Assembly: GCF_043290135.1 (NCBI RefSeq) | Contig: NC_134704.1 | Span: 24,678,501 to 24,742,500 of the forward strand | DNA length: 64,000 nt | Reading direction: 5' to 3' | Source: Rhipicephalus microplus | Lineage: Eukaryota > Arthropoda > Arachnida > Ixodida > Ixodidae | Made by a program: the position numbers and the translations under genes | The notes under the pieces: generated by a model | The model's input: the letters and a program-made list of their open reading frames with translations, nothing else | Database searches by the model: none | What the model was told of the DNA's origin: nothing | In this document: one piece after another, positions 33,032 through 45,000 of the stretch | How positions within the stretch are numbered: the stretch's first letter is position 1 | Layout: the number at the start of each line of letters is the position of its first letter

Positions 33032-33074
<43 letters not shown>

Positions 33075-36000
33075 GCCGCGGTGTTCTAGGGTCTAAGGTA
33101 CTCGGCTGCTGACCCGTAGGTCGTCGGATTGAATCCCGGCAGCGGCGGCTGCATTTTCGATAGAGGCGAAAAAGCTGCAGGCCCGTGTGCTCAGATTTAG
33201 GTGCACGTTAAAGAACCCCATGCATGCAGGTGGTCGAAATTTTTGGAGCCCTCTACTACGGCGTCTCTCATAATCATTTGGTGGATTCGGGACGTTAAAC
33301 CGCACATATCTATCATCTTTCATAGTTTGAATTAATAACTGAGACCTACTGCAGTGACTTTTTTGCCGGCATTTACAGCTCGGTGGCGAAATTTACCAAG
33401 AAGCATTTGAATCGTATCTCACCATCAAAGTATATTCCTGCTCCGTGTTTCGATTTTGGATCAGCAACAAAAAAAGTGGAGTTGACTAAAATTGACTCAA
33501 TGAACATAGTTCGCGCCTAGGGCTCAGTCAGACTCAAGCGCACTATAATTCTCCTCAAGCGGACTCCGTCTAACTCACATTCACTAAAACTTTCCTCAAC
33601 CGCACTCACGCGAACCTAAACTCGTTGGAACATCACTCACGGCTTAATCCGAGCTTGAGTGAGACGTCTCATGAGTGACTTTACCGATCTATGATTGCAC
33701 GTATGCTCATCAATGTGATAGGCCAAAAACCGACGTGCTCGAATACCCAAAGTGACCCTATAAAACACTTTTTTTTCTTGTCTATTCGTTCCGTTACGCC
33801 TACGCCAAAACCTAGGTGTAAATAGGTCGAGGCACCTCGATAAAAACCGTCACTCTCTGATCTCTCGAACTTCATTTCAGATGACGAGTGCACCCCCAAG
33901 ATTTCACGTGCCTTGCACGGCGCTGGGGTGTCAGTTCTGTCGTTGAAGCACGTCGCTGCTGATGACACCGGATTGTCATTGTCGAGCACGCTCGACGCCC
34001 ACGCCTTCGAACTGTCGAGGCTCGACTTGCTGTGCTTTGTTCCTTCTCTTCAGTCGCCTCAAATGATACAGGTATGCCAAAAGAGCATGACGTCATTTCG
34101 ATGACGCGTACAATATCGATGAGCTTCACAGGAGCAGTGATAGTCGGGCGAGTTGCTGATTGTTAATACAAAAGAAAATGAAGGTTGGAGTCCCATTGCT
34201 ATAATCTCTGTACCGTAATTTTTTTTTAATCTCTGCTAGTGGCATCACAGATTTCAAAATGTTTTGTTCGCATTTGGACCACACTGGCTGAACTAAATGT
34301 TCTGAAACTTGGTAGGCTAAGCCTCTGGACTTAGCTTACCCTCAAAGGACTGTATATGTGCCTATACTAGGAACTAAGTTGCCGCTAGTAGACGCCGTCA
34401 AAATCTATTCAAGTTTGCGTCGCCACACGCAAATTCTTTTTGCCCGTTTTCTAGCTTATCAAGTATTTTCTCGCGACAACCGTGGCAATTGTGGTATTGC
34501 GAAACAGGAATTTACTGAGACGAGAAAAGCAGTTTTTATGCTTAGTATTCCTTCAAATTGTTTAGGGCGCACTGCAGTTCAAAGATAAAGTGGTAAATTT
34601 CTTGGTCATAAACAAATTTCGGGTATTCCATTTCTATGTTTCATTGTAATCTAGAACCGGTGTCTGATGGTGCACTGCTGATTGTGATTACCGTCGAGTG
34701 GGATTAAATCTCTCAACAGTGCTTGGCTCCCTTGTGAAGTTTGGCTTGAAGTGTGCAATAACCAATAATCACATGCGCTATCGTGATCAAAAGTGACAAT
34801 GTGATTTCGGTATTGGAAAGATAACTGAAATAATATATTTTTTTTATTTCCACACAATTACGATTAACAAGATTAAATTAAAAGCACGAGCACGAACCTG
34901 TTAGTTATCTCATCGCGTCGTGCTCCTCCTGTTCTAGAATTGTATAACGTTTTCTTTTTCTTTTTTTTTTACGAAACAACAGCTGCACAAAGCCGTCAGC
35001 TCGTCCGTCCTTTACCGGTTCTTTCGATTCATCGTATTCCTGCCGGCGGCTTCTCAGCCATCGGAGAACAGCCTGGGGTCTTGCCGACTATTGGCCATCA
35101 CCCCGCTTCAAGGGGACCAGGTAAGCCAGCTTCGAGTGGAGTGTCTGGTGGTACAGCAGCTACGATGCTATAGGCTGCTAATCCGAAGGTTGCGGATTGG
35201 ACCATGGCTGTCACATTTCAACGGAGGCGGAATGCAAGACACCCGCGTACGGTGTAATATAAGTGCACGGTAAACCTCAGACGGTCAAATTTACGGAGCA
35301 TTCCACGAAATGACCATATAGCCTGATAATCATATCGTACTTTTTTGCCCGTAGAAACCTATATATTGACATTGTTGATATTGATATATCGATATTGTAG
35401 TAATAATGTAATTTTCAGCAACCACGGTTTCATTATTCAAACAAAAAAGGAAGTTCACTTAACAAAACACGTTGTGGGGCTAGTTGGTGATACATTCTTT
35501 CCTAAAAATTGTAGCGATACATTTGCCGAGGACAATAAGAGAAGTACGTGACAGGACGGCCGCTGACTCAAATTTTATTGAAACAGGCATTGCATTTTAT
35601 AGAAAAAGGCAAGCAACGCATGCGCGTCTATGAAGGAAGAGTAGGCAGGGTGGGATTCCCGCAAGCTTGTTGCCCTCGTCAAATGTAGCGCAACAATTTT
35701 TAGGTAAGAAACAAGAAATACTGGTTAGTATACTAGAAGACGACAGCAAGTGTACCGGCCTCGTAAAGTATGCTTGCTTCTATAAAAACAAGTTTTAAAA
35801 GGACACGAAAGAGAAAAACTTTTTTTCTCCTATTAGTAAATTACTCATTCACTATTCCAAAATTACCATGGTTGTCACGAGAAAACGCTCTATAAGCGAG
35901 GTAGCATGCAAAATGAAATTGTGGGTGGCGAGGCCACCTTAAAGTTCCCGCATCAAGCGCCAAGGCGTCAGATTTGGACGTTGTCTACTAGGCCCTACGT

Positions 36001-39000
36001 ACTTCCTATGCAGTAAAATTATGCAAATTGTCCCTCGATGGGGCTGTAGACTTAACATACCAAGTTTTAATGAAGTCACTGCGCCAATGTCGCCGAAAAG
36101 CGAGAAATACACTTTGAAATCCGTTACGCAACGAGCCAGCAATTCGCCACGAAATTTCAAAATATTAAATGTTGGCCTCACTCCCGGCTTTTAACAATAA
36201 ACTTACGGTGGTGAAATTAACAACATTATATTTATCAGGGTACAATTTATGATTTTAAATTAATTTATTGTTTCACATAAGCAGATACGTAGACGTTTTG
36301 CACTCCACTGTACACAAGTCTTTAGGCTTTGTACAATGTGTTTGCACGTTCACACTTTCCAGACAACTAAAATACAATATGCTTCGTGGTCACTTCGTTT
36401 TCAAATATCATTTTGTCTAATATAAGAAAGTATATTGAATAATGCAAAATTGAACACCGAATTTAGGAGAATTTGGGAATTACGAAAGATGAACACAGAT
36501 AAGCGCTAAATTTCCACTTAAAGTTTAACTTGAAAAACACTTTCCCAATTCGAGTAATAAGAACTCCGAAAACACGGAACCATACGTAAACAGTAGTTCT
36601 ATTCATTATTGCTTGTTTGTTTTTGTTTTTTAACATTTTTATTCTGCTATCATTTGCTGCGCTTACCCCCTTCCCCAGCACAGGGTAGCCAGACGGTTTG
36701 AGAGCTGGCTAACCTGCCTGTCCTTCCGCTTATTTCTTTCTTCCTTCTCCGTGGAGACAAAAAAAAAGGATAGGGTACGCTGACTTGATCAGGGGCGCGA
36801 TACTCGTGGTGTCCTGGACTGTCCATTCCGCCTCCGCTGAATGGCTGGTGCTCGGTGGGCAGCGCGCCGCCTGCTACTGGTCTTTTTTTCCGCAAAATCA
36901 TTTTGACTTTACAAATCTTTCCCAATTTTGACACAAATGAGGAAGACCAAACGAGTTTTGGCACAACGATTGATGCCCCCCTTGATGTCCCCACAGGTCC
37001 GTTTTTGGACTCACATCTCGGAGGCGGTGCATGAACGGATAAAAACATGAACAAGTGCCTTAGCACTTGAATTAAGCGCAACGCGAACGCTCACCTGATA
37101 CAGTTCGAAGGTCGAAACGCAGTCCCTGCATCGTTTTTTTCAAACATGTAAACACGTTCATAATCAAGTTCAAACTTGTCAAGATTGTTTGAGAGTCCTG
37201 TTGACGTACATTTCGCCCACATTCGTTTTTCTTTTTTTGCGCGGGAATATGCTGGCGGGTTCGGTGCTTCGTCAAGGTCAAGAGTGCGGTGACGCCATGT
37301 TTCACCACTTTTTCGAGTTACTTAATGCATGCCGCCGAAGCGGACATGTCCAATAGATGGACAGCGCGAGAATAGCTCCCCAGTAGACCATGGCGTGATT
37401 TTCCTCTCACATTTCCTGCTTCGTCAAGCTGAAGAAAAATAGATCATGCACAGGCATGGAGTATGTTGTTCGTGATAACAGATGACGCTTTGCGATTGTA
37501 ACCGAAAGAGCATGTTAAAAAAAATTACCGTGTTCATAAACGTTTCAGACGGTGTTCAACGTAAAGCGAACTGACCTTCTCTCAGAAAACTGCACGAAGC
37601 TCAACACTTACGCTCAGTGGAAAGACAAGACGGGATTTGACAGGCCTGTGTCGAAGCTCGAACTGTCACCGATTGTACGGAATTATCGCCGAAAGCAGCT
37701 GCTTGTCGGATACGTTGAGGTAAGTGCAAGAAGCTTTATGAGATCAGCCATCTTTTATAACACTATGTCCTGTTTTTGTTGTTTTTTGTTTTTTTGCATC
37801 AGCTCGACATAAAGTGTCCCTAAACTACCTAGAAGTCAAATTTTAGTTTATGAGGTTGCAGTTTTGCACGAGTCTTCGACAAACACGCAAATGGGTAAAT
37901 TTTAAGAAACGATGCCGTAGTAGCGGAGTTTTACACTCGTTTGATGATCCAAGAGCGGTCCTCGCTCGCTACGCTCTTTTCTACACTGCAGTCCGTTCAA
38001 CTGTTCCATCCAAAACGCGGCACATGTACCTGTATGAGAAAGTCGCGTACCTTTAAAGCGCGAGACGTGCTCAATGTCACGTAAACGTGGAAGTTCAATA
38101 GAGACCACTCAGCTGACATGTTCATGCTGACGAGCTGTATGCGCTATGACGTGCGCGGTGAGTTTGTGATGCCTGTCATCAGCTGAAATTTTCGTCGACA
38201 TGGCCTCCTGAAATGTGATCCCCACGAAACCGCTTTTTGCTCTCCATAGTAGAGTACTAAGTATTCTAAATTGTAAACAACTTTTTGTAAGCCCAGTTTA
38301 TAAGCACACAGCCGAACCCACTTGTAACAATGCTAATGTGCCTCAACACTTTCAATTGTTATAACCGAGAATTACTATAAACGGGTTCCACAAAAAAGCA
38401 ATATAGAAGGATAGCAGGCTGTTGTAATAAAACCACGATGTAGAAGATAGTCTTGCTTTTCGAGAGAGTGAACAAAACGTTCGTTTGATGTTCTGCGGGA
38501 GAAAATAGGTGAATTGTATTCTAGAGGCGCTGCGTTAGAGAGTCTCGATCCGTGTAGCGAAGGCGAACGAGCGCGTCGAGGCACGTTAATGTTACTGTAT
38601 ATGCGACCTTAGAGCAACTCTAAGGCACGTTAGACACAAGCGCTATCTGGCAGCTATCTTCAAAAACGAAGGAAGGCATGCGCGTCTGTCTCAGAGTCGA
38701 CAAGGTGTAGAATGCAAAGCGACGGACAGTTGCCACCACCGTGTCATCCTATAGCAAAGCGTTGGAAACACTTGCCTTTTTGTGCAAGTGTTGCATTCTC
38801 AGAACAGCGTGATAAACGCTACGGTCCTTAGAATTACTTATGTATGCCGTTCCTGGTATAAAGACACACAAAATATTGACGTGTTGTTAGAGTGCCTCAG
38901 ATATGCGCAATAATTGCTTTTTAATTGACAATCACACAAGTACGAACGCTGATACTTGAGCAATTTTGATGAAGCCATGCCAACCTTAAGATAGCGACTG

Positions 39001-42000
39001 CGACAGCCATTTTACTAGGGGCATGGTGAGCTATTGACGGTCAGCGATTGACAAAGGGAAGTATATTGTACACTTAACATGTACACACGGACTAAACATC
39101 AAAAACTAATAAATACAATGTATACATCTTACAAATGAGCACCAAAATTTAATTGATCACTGAGTATCCAAATGTTACAAGTGAAAGCAAAATTAAAAAG
39201 AATCAAGTTAATCACATTTAACAGGATAACACTTATGCATGCGTACTAAAGTGGGCACATGGCTAGTACGGAACAACTGGAAACCTCAGCTGTCCCTCTC
39301 TTACTCTGAAGAAACGTGTGTACCATCATCGAAGGGAAGCCTCTGCGCCGTGCGATTCCAGCTGCTGATCTAAGTAATTCCACACAATTAGCCGTATATT
39401 CCGGAGTTCGGGATAGGCGCAACTATGAGGCTTGCGCCGTACTTCCGCTAAACAGCGTCACCGCCACAGTACGTACAAGGTCACTGTAAAGACCAGTCTT
39501 GCAAACAACCCACGTTCTGTTCCCATGCGCACTGTGACAATTGAGAAAGAACGCTATTCTCGCACGCCCAACGTGTTTAGCGTGGCCACCTTTTAGGGTC
39601 AGATAGTACTCAGAGTGCGTCCTTGTGTGACTAGTTCTCTTTAGTAAGCCTCGAATTCAAGGGAAATTTTATTGAAGATTATGTCACTGATACTAGTCTC
39701 ACCAGATTATTTCATAGGAAGTAGTTATTTATTAATTTATAATTAACGTAGCTTTCAGATTAACGAATCAAATCAGCTTGATGTCTAAGTGGGAACCGCC
39801 AGAAAATAGCATGTTTCTGATATCTTAAATTGGAGGGCAAAAGCTGGCTTCACTGTTGCTGGCAAAGCGTTGCGAGAGATTCCACTCCAGCAATTTTTTT
39901 TTTTTTCAGACAACTTCCTTGGTGTGAACACTCCGCGCCACGGCACATCCAGATCAAGGAGGTTCAAAAAAATTGCTGGATTGGAAATCATTGCCCACTA
40001 GTGAAACTGTGCCAACCGTAAGATGGCGGCTGCGGCAGCCATCTTACTAGGGGCATGATGAGCTGTGGCGTTCGGTGATTGAGAAGGAGCGTTTTCCTCG
40101 CACGTCCAGCGCGTTTAACGTGGAAACATTTTCGGGTCAGCTAGTGCTCAAAGTGCACCCTTGTGTCACTAGTTTTTTTTTTTTAATAAGCCTCGATTTT
40201 AAGGCAAGTTTTATTGGAGATTAAGCCACCGGTTTGAACCGTGGAGCCAAACCACGAGATTGAAGTAACTAGAAGAATAAGAATGGGGTGGAGCACATTC
40301 GGCAAGCACTCTCAGATTATGACAGGTAGATTGCCACTATTCCTCAAGAGGGAGGTATATAACAGCTGTATCTTGCCGGTACTTAGCTACGGAGCAGAAA
40401 CCTGGAGACTTACAAAGAGGGATCAGCTTAAGTTGAGGGCGACGCAGCGAGCGATGGAAAGAAAAATGGCAGGTGTAACCTTAAGAGACAAGAAGAGAGC
40501 AGAGTGGATTAGGGAACAAACGGGGGTTAAGGATATAGCTGAAATCAAGAATAGGAAATGGACATGGGCCGGGCATGTAGCGCGTAGACAGGATAACCGC
40601 TGGTTATTAAGGGTAACTGACTGGATTCCCAGAGAAGGCAAGCGGGTTAGGGGGAGACAGAAGGTTAGGTGGGCAGATGAGATTAAGAAGTTTGCGGGTA
40701 TAAATTGGCAGCAGCAAGAACACTACCGGGTTAACTGGCGGAACATGGGAGAGACCTTTATCCTGCAGTGGACGTAGTCAGGCTGAAGATGATGATGATG
40801 AAGCCTTCGGTGCTATAGTCTCTGCGAATCATTTCTTTGGAAACAACTATCTTTAAATATATAATTACCTTGGCATTTAGGTTAACAAATTAAAGCAGCT
40901 TGGTGTATAAGTTGGCACCACCAGCAAACAGCATGTTTCTGAGATTTTTTTGGTGGGCAAAAGCTGGCTTCACTACTGCTGGCAAAGCATTGCGGGAGCT
41001 TCCACTCCAGCTATTCTTGTTAAACCTCCTTGGTACAGATAGTGTTCGGCTCTTTTCTCCTCTCGGCCGTCAGTAAAATTGTTTGTCCGAAAGTGCATTA
41101 GCCACCGCCGTACCCGCGCCACAGCGCATTTTAAAAGTCAGCTTTACCGCAATACCGAATCGCTGTGCGCCGATGCATATCGCAAATCCGAAGGTGCGCT
41201 GGGGATATCGGGCTGTGGGTGGGAGTTAAGTAACTTGAATTTCTCGTTTATTAACTCGATAGCGTTAAAGAGCTCGTGTCGCAGAAATTCCGCCGTCAGC
41301 GTCGGCACCACTGGTTGTGAGGGAAAAATTGTTCATGAGCGAAAAATTGAGAAAAAAGCAAAGGAATAAAATTTTTGATCGCATCGAACCCGGGCGTTTC
41401 GCGTGGCAATCAGGTTTCCTACGACAAATCCACGATGTTTTTTTCTTTCTTTATTGCCTTGCATATCAAGACTGTTCACATTTCACATATTTACATATTG
41501 GTCAAAAGACAAGCGAGTCACAAAATACACCCACAAAATTCGTTAAGGTACCGTCAGCTCTTGTCTGACTATCGATCAATACTTGGGCATTCGTAACAAT
41601 GGCTCCAAGCGCACAATACATCCTTTTGGCCCTTCAGCACTTCAAGAAAATGGCACACAGATTCACAAAAATATTGACGCACACAGAGCACTTCTACATC
41701 CGCGTTTTCAAAGGCACATCGGGTTTTCCATACACTGTGAAGACACAGAAGCATGACTAGATCATAAGGCACACCTGCCTCGTTTTCAACCGAAAGAAAA
41801 CGGATGCCATGTGGACTTAACGGTAGTTCTTTTTTCAAGGTCCTCTGCAATATGCATCAGAAAAAGACCCCACTCCAGCAATCTATAAACACGTGTTCTA
41901 TTGTTTCCGGTTTACTACACAAGTGGCAATGTGTACTCCATGTGACGAATATTCCCCTATCCTGCAACCATGTTTTATTAACTGGTAAGGTACCACTATG

Positions 42001-45000
42001 TAATTTAAAGAAAAAAGTTTCGACTCCTGGCGCTACAGGTATTCTTTTAACACGTTTCAGAATATCCTGCCCTGGGCCTGCACAATATAACTGACGGTAC
42101 AATGGTACAGACAGTAAAACATCGACAGGGTCTTTATACAATTTTTTACGTGATACTTCAGCCAGACACTCTAACGAAAATCTCACTGACAAAAAGTGAA
42201 AAGACGAAACAACTTCCTTTAAATACCCCTGTATTGGTCTTTGTAGATTTGATGTCGATACGAGAAATCCCGACAGCACTCTAGTTAGCCTTAGTTATAT
42301 AACAGTTCTCAAAAAAGGGTCATTTACATCACGCAGAAAAAGGAAACGGTTTACAAGTTGTCTTATGTACAAATGAACTAATCCGAGCCCGCCATCTCAC
42401 TTTTCTGAAGAGGTTTGTGCATCTTGATCTTTCCCAGACAGAGCTCCAAATAAAAACTGAAAATACTCTGTGTATTTTCTGTACACTTATTCTATTGCAG
42501 TGCCAAACCTGCATTACGTACCACAGCCTGCTCACCAGAAACAAGTTGCACGTTGTGGCCCCTGCGAATATCGAAATAACCCAACCTTTCCATTTTTCTA
42601 CATCATTGTGCAATGCATGTCTCTTTTTTCTGATACGGTTCACTGCCGTGATAGAACTCCAGCGGCACTCCTAAATACTGCACTGGTGTTTCCTGCCATT
42701 TAATATTTAGAAATACTCTTGGCGTGACGTCTCATTCCCTATGCCAGAAGTCAAGGCACTTATCCCAGTTCACGTATCACTTACCTGGCAAAACGTTTTC
42801 ACGGCATTTACAGCATGCATTATACTCTCATAATCTGTACAGAAAACTGCAATGTTGTCTGCGTATGCAAGGAGGCTAACTTCAGCTTCATGCAATTGAA
42901 AGCCGCTTATTGCACTGTTATTAATTACTCTAAAACAGAAAGGTTCAATCAAAATAGAAAAATGCAGGGGCGATAGCGGGCACCCCTGCCAGTGAGCTGA
43001 CCGCAGCACAGGTATACACTCACCCGCAGTTTTGTTTATTACCAATCTCGTCGTGCATCCTGTGTAAGCCATGCGCACTCCGTCGCTAATCAAACTCCCT
43101 ACGTTCTTGTGCTCAAGTAATGAAAACAGCAAGTCGTGCGGCACGCTATCAAATGCCTTTTTGAGGTCAATTTGAAGCACGGCAACATTGAGATGCATAG
43201 CGTCACAACTTTCTGGGATTGATCGAGCTGTGTTTATGTTGGTCATTATTTTTTTCCTTTTATTCCACAAGTTTGGTGGGACCCAACCAGTTTTCTCATA
43301 ACTGTCTGGAGTCTTTGGCCGATATTTTCATCAATATTTTATAGTCAACATTAGTTAAGCTAAATGGTCTATATGTAGTAACACTTCTTAACTTCGCGGG
43401 ATCTTCTGTTTTAGGTATTTAAACCATGCAGACTGACAAAAACAATGGTTGTAGTTGTTTACATCTAAAAGCCTTGTTAACTACCTCCTTCAAAATAGGT
43501 AAAATTACATCTTTAAATTTCTTGTATACTGCAGCACTCAGATCATCAAATCCCGGAGACGTCCCATTGCTTAACTTATCAATTGCTTTTTCATTTTCTC
43601 GCTCTGTTATAGGCAATTCTAAAATTTTCTTCCTTTCGTTATCAAGTCTTGGCAATAATGAAATGAAATCACTATTAAAACGATCTGCGTGTGTGAATAA
43701 CTCTGTAATATTCGAAAAATGCACCGGCTATTGCTTTTTTCGTATGCTGTCTTGTTCCTTTATATTCTATTTCTCTTATTTCACCTTTACAGGCATGTCT
43801 CTTCTCAGCTACAAGAGCTCATTTCGGGGGCATTTCTCCCACTACCAAGTTTTCTGCTTGAGCTCTAATCACTGCTCCGCGATAACATTCTCGGTCTATC
43901 AACTCTAGCCTCTGTTTAGTTCTGTTTATCTCCTCTGAAAATGTACCGGCCTGGGTACATATTCTTCCGCTACTAATTGTTGCAAGTTTTCACGCAAGCG
44001 CACTTCAAGTTCTTTTTCAGCATGCCTCAGGATACTGGCTCTCTCAAGTGCTTTTAGTTTAATGGTCTGTTTAAATAATTTCCACTTATATCCCCAGGAT
44101 TCAAGTGTTCTATTTGCCAAGTCTTCTATGCCCTCTAGAAAAATGCGATTAAACTCTTCATCATTTAATAGCTTTACTTTAAATTTCCAGAGGTCCCAAG
44201 AAAAATGTTTGTTATTCCTTTTATGTTTACCCACTGAGAATGAAACCAAACAATGATCGGTAAACGTAACGGGTGTAACTCTGTAATCATGGCACGAAGG
44301 GATGATTTCAGAAGACACGTATACTCTGTCAAGTCTAACATGGCTCGAACGCTGAAAGTGGGTAAACATAACCCTTTTTCCACTGCAAATACATTCACCC
44401 ACGTCCTCTAGCTGAGCCTTCGCCACCATATCGATTAGAACGGCAGTGCTTGTATGGCCTGAAAATTGATTTATTTATACTCGAACAAACACAGTTGAAA
44501 TCCCCGGCAAAAATTAGTTTACGTTCACATTTCAAATATAGATCAAGTTTTTCCAAAAAACTCTTTTCGATCTTGAATCACAGTGGGTGCGTACACACAG
44601 ATCTTTCTCCATTTTTCTCTTAGTAAGGATAAATCACATATAAAACGAACCACCTCGCAGGCGCTTATGGACTCCACTTTCGCATTAAGGCTCTGCCGAA
44701 TTAACAAGAGGCAACCTGCAGATGTACTCACCGCGTTACAAACGCACACCTGAAACAGTCTCGTGAAAGGCTGCACCATTCGCTCAGCATGCTCTTCGCT
44801 CTCTACTTTAGTTTCCTGTACAGCGACGATGTCTAGATCTTGTTCTATAATCCGGCGGTAAAGCTGGTTTTGCCGCCGTTTGGCAGAAATCCCCCGTACA
44901 TTTAGCGTCGCCAATCTAATCGCCGCCATCATGGTGAGTAAAAGCCGAGCGAATGACGCTTACCTTACCAATGTTACTCGCAGCTGCTTCGGGAAAAAAC

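Larger units (their letters stand above)
27441..33880 (+). other. Receptor intron 1 candidate (6.4 kb)
   Basis: Contains a SINE tail relic (27711-27770), a possible BEL/Pao-like gag fragment (28083-28334), a tRNA-Thr-like SINE (28908-29110) with a reversed tail copy (28541-28590), a (GAAA)n block (31671-31905), a purine-rich repeat piece (32930-33000), (TA)n and a full SINE (33033-33315) and a GAGTGAG-type repeat (33500-33680). The stretches 29150-31250 and 31940-32900 show nothing I can name. Confidence 0.5.
35121..37548 (+). other. Receptor intron 3
   Basis: A degraded SINE (35145-35340) and a + strand copy of the 'GGGTAGCAAACCGGA' repeat (36661-36755). The rest is AT-rich without recognisable features. 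An additional phase-0 exon cannot be excluded. Confidence 0.5.
38966..41050. repeat. Diverged tandem duplication, each unit with its own insertion
   Basis: Unit A (38966-39985) and unit B (39995-41050) share, in order: GCCAACC(T/G)TAAGAT with CTAGGGGCATG, GTGACTAGT with ATAAGCCTCGA, CAAATCAGCTTGATGT-like, GCAAAAGCTGGCTTCACT, and TTCCACTCCAGC. Unit A is broken by an insertion at 39051-39537 and unit B by one at 40234-40800. Without insertions both are about 0.5 kb. Confidence 0.85.
41438..44970 (-). pseudogene. L1/Tx1-like non-LTR retrotransposon (LINE), decayed
   Basis: On the - strand the element runs from about 44970 to an AATAAAGAAAGAAAAAA tail at 41438-41455. Domains in order: apurinic endonuclease (44932 down to about 43926), reverse transcriptase (43724 to 42770), thumb/connection (42643 to 42329) and a zinc-binding C-terminus (42279 to 41569). 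The coding region is split by frameshifts and stops into at least six frames. Motifs seen: LNVRGISAKRR, VQETK, LDRVY, TDHCLVSF, TSPGFDDL, LKKAFDSV, GCPLSPL, YADN (normally YADD) and C-H-L-C-S-K-P-E-T-I-E-H-x-x-x-D-C. The order endonuclease-RT-zinc knuckle without RNase H fits the L1/Tx1 group; the clade is inference. Confidence 0.85.

Noticed and set aside
33881..33883. ATG at the acceptor as receptor start
   Set aside because: That frame stops after about 21 codons; the coding frame is the other one, which needs an upstream exon.
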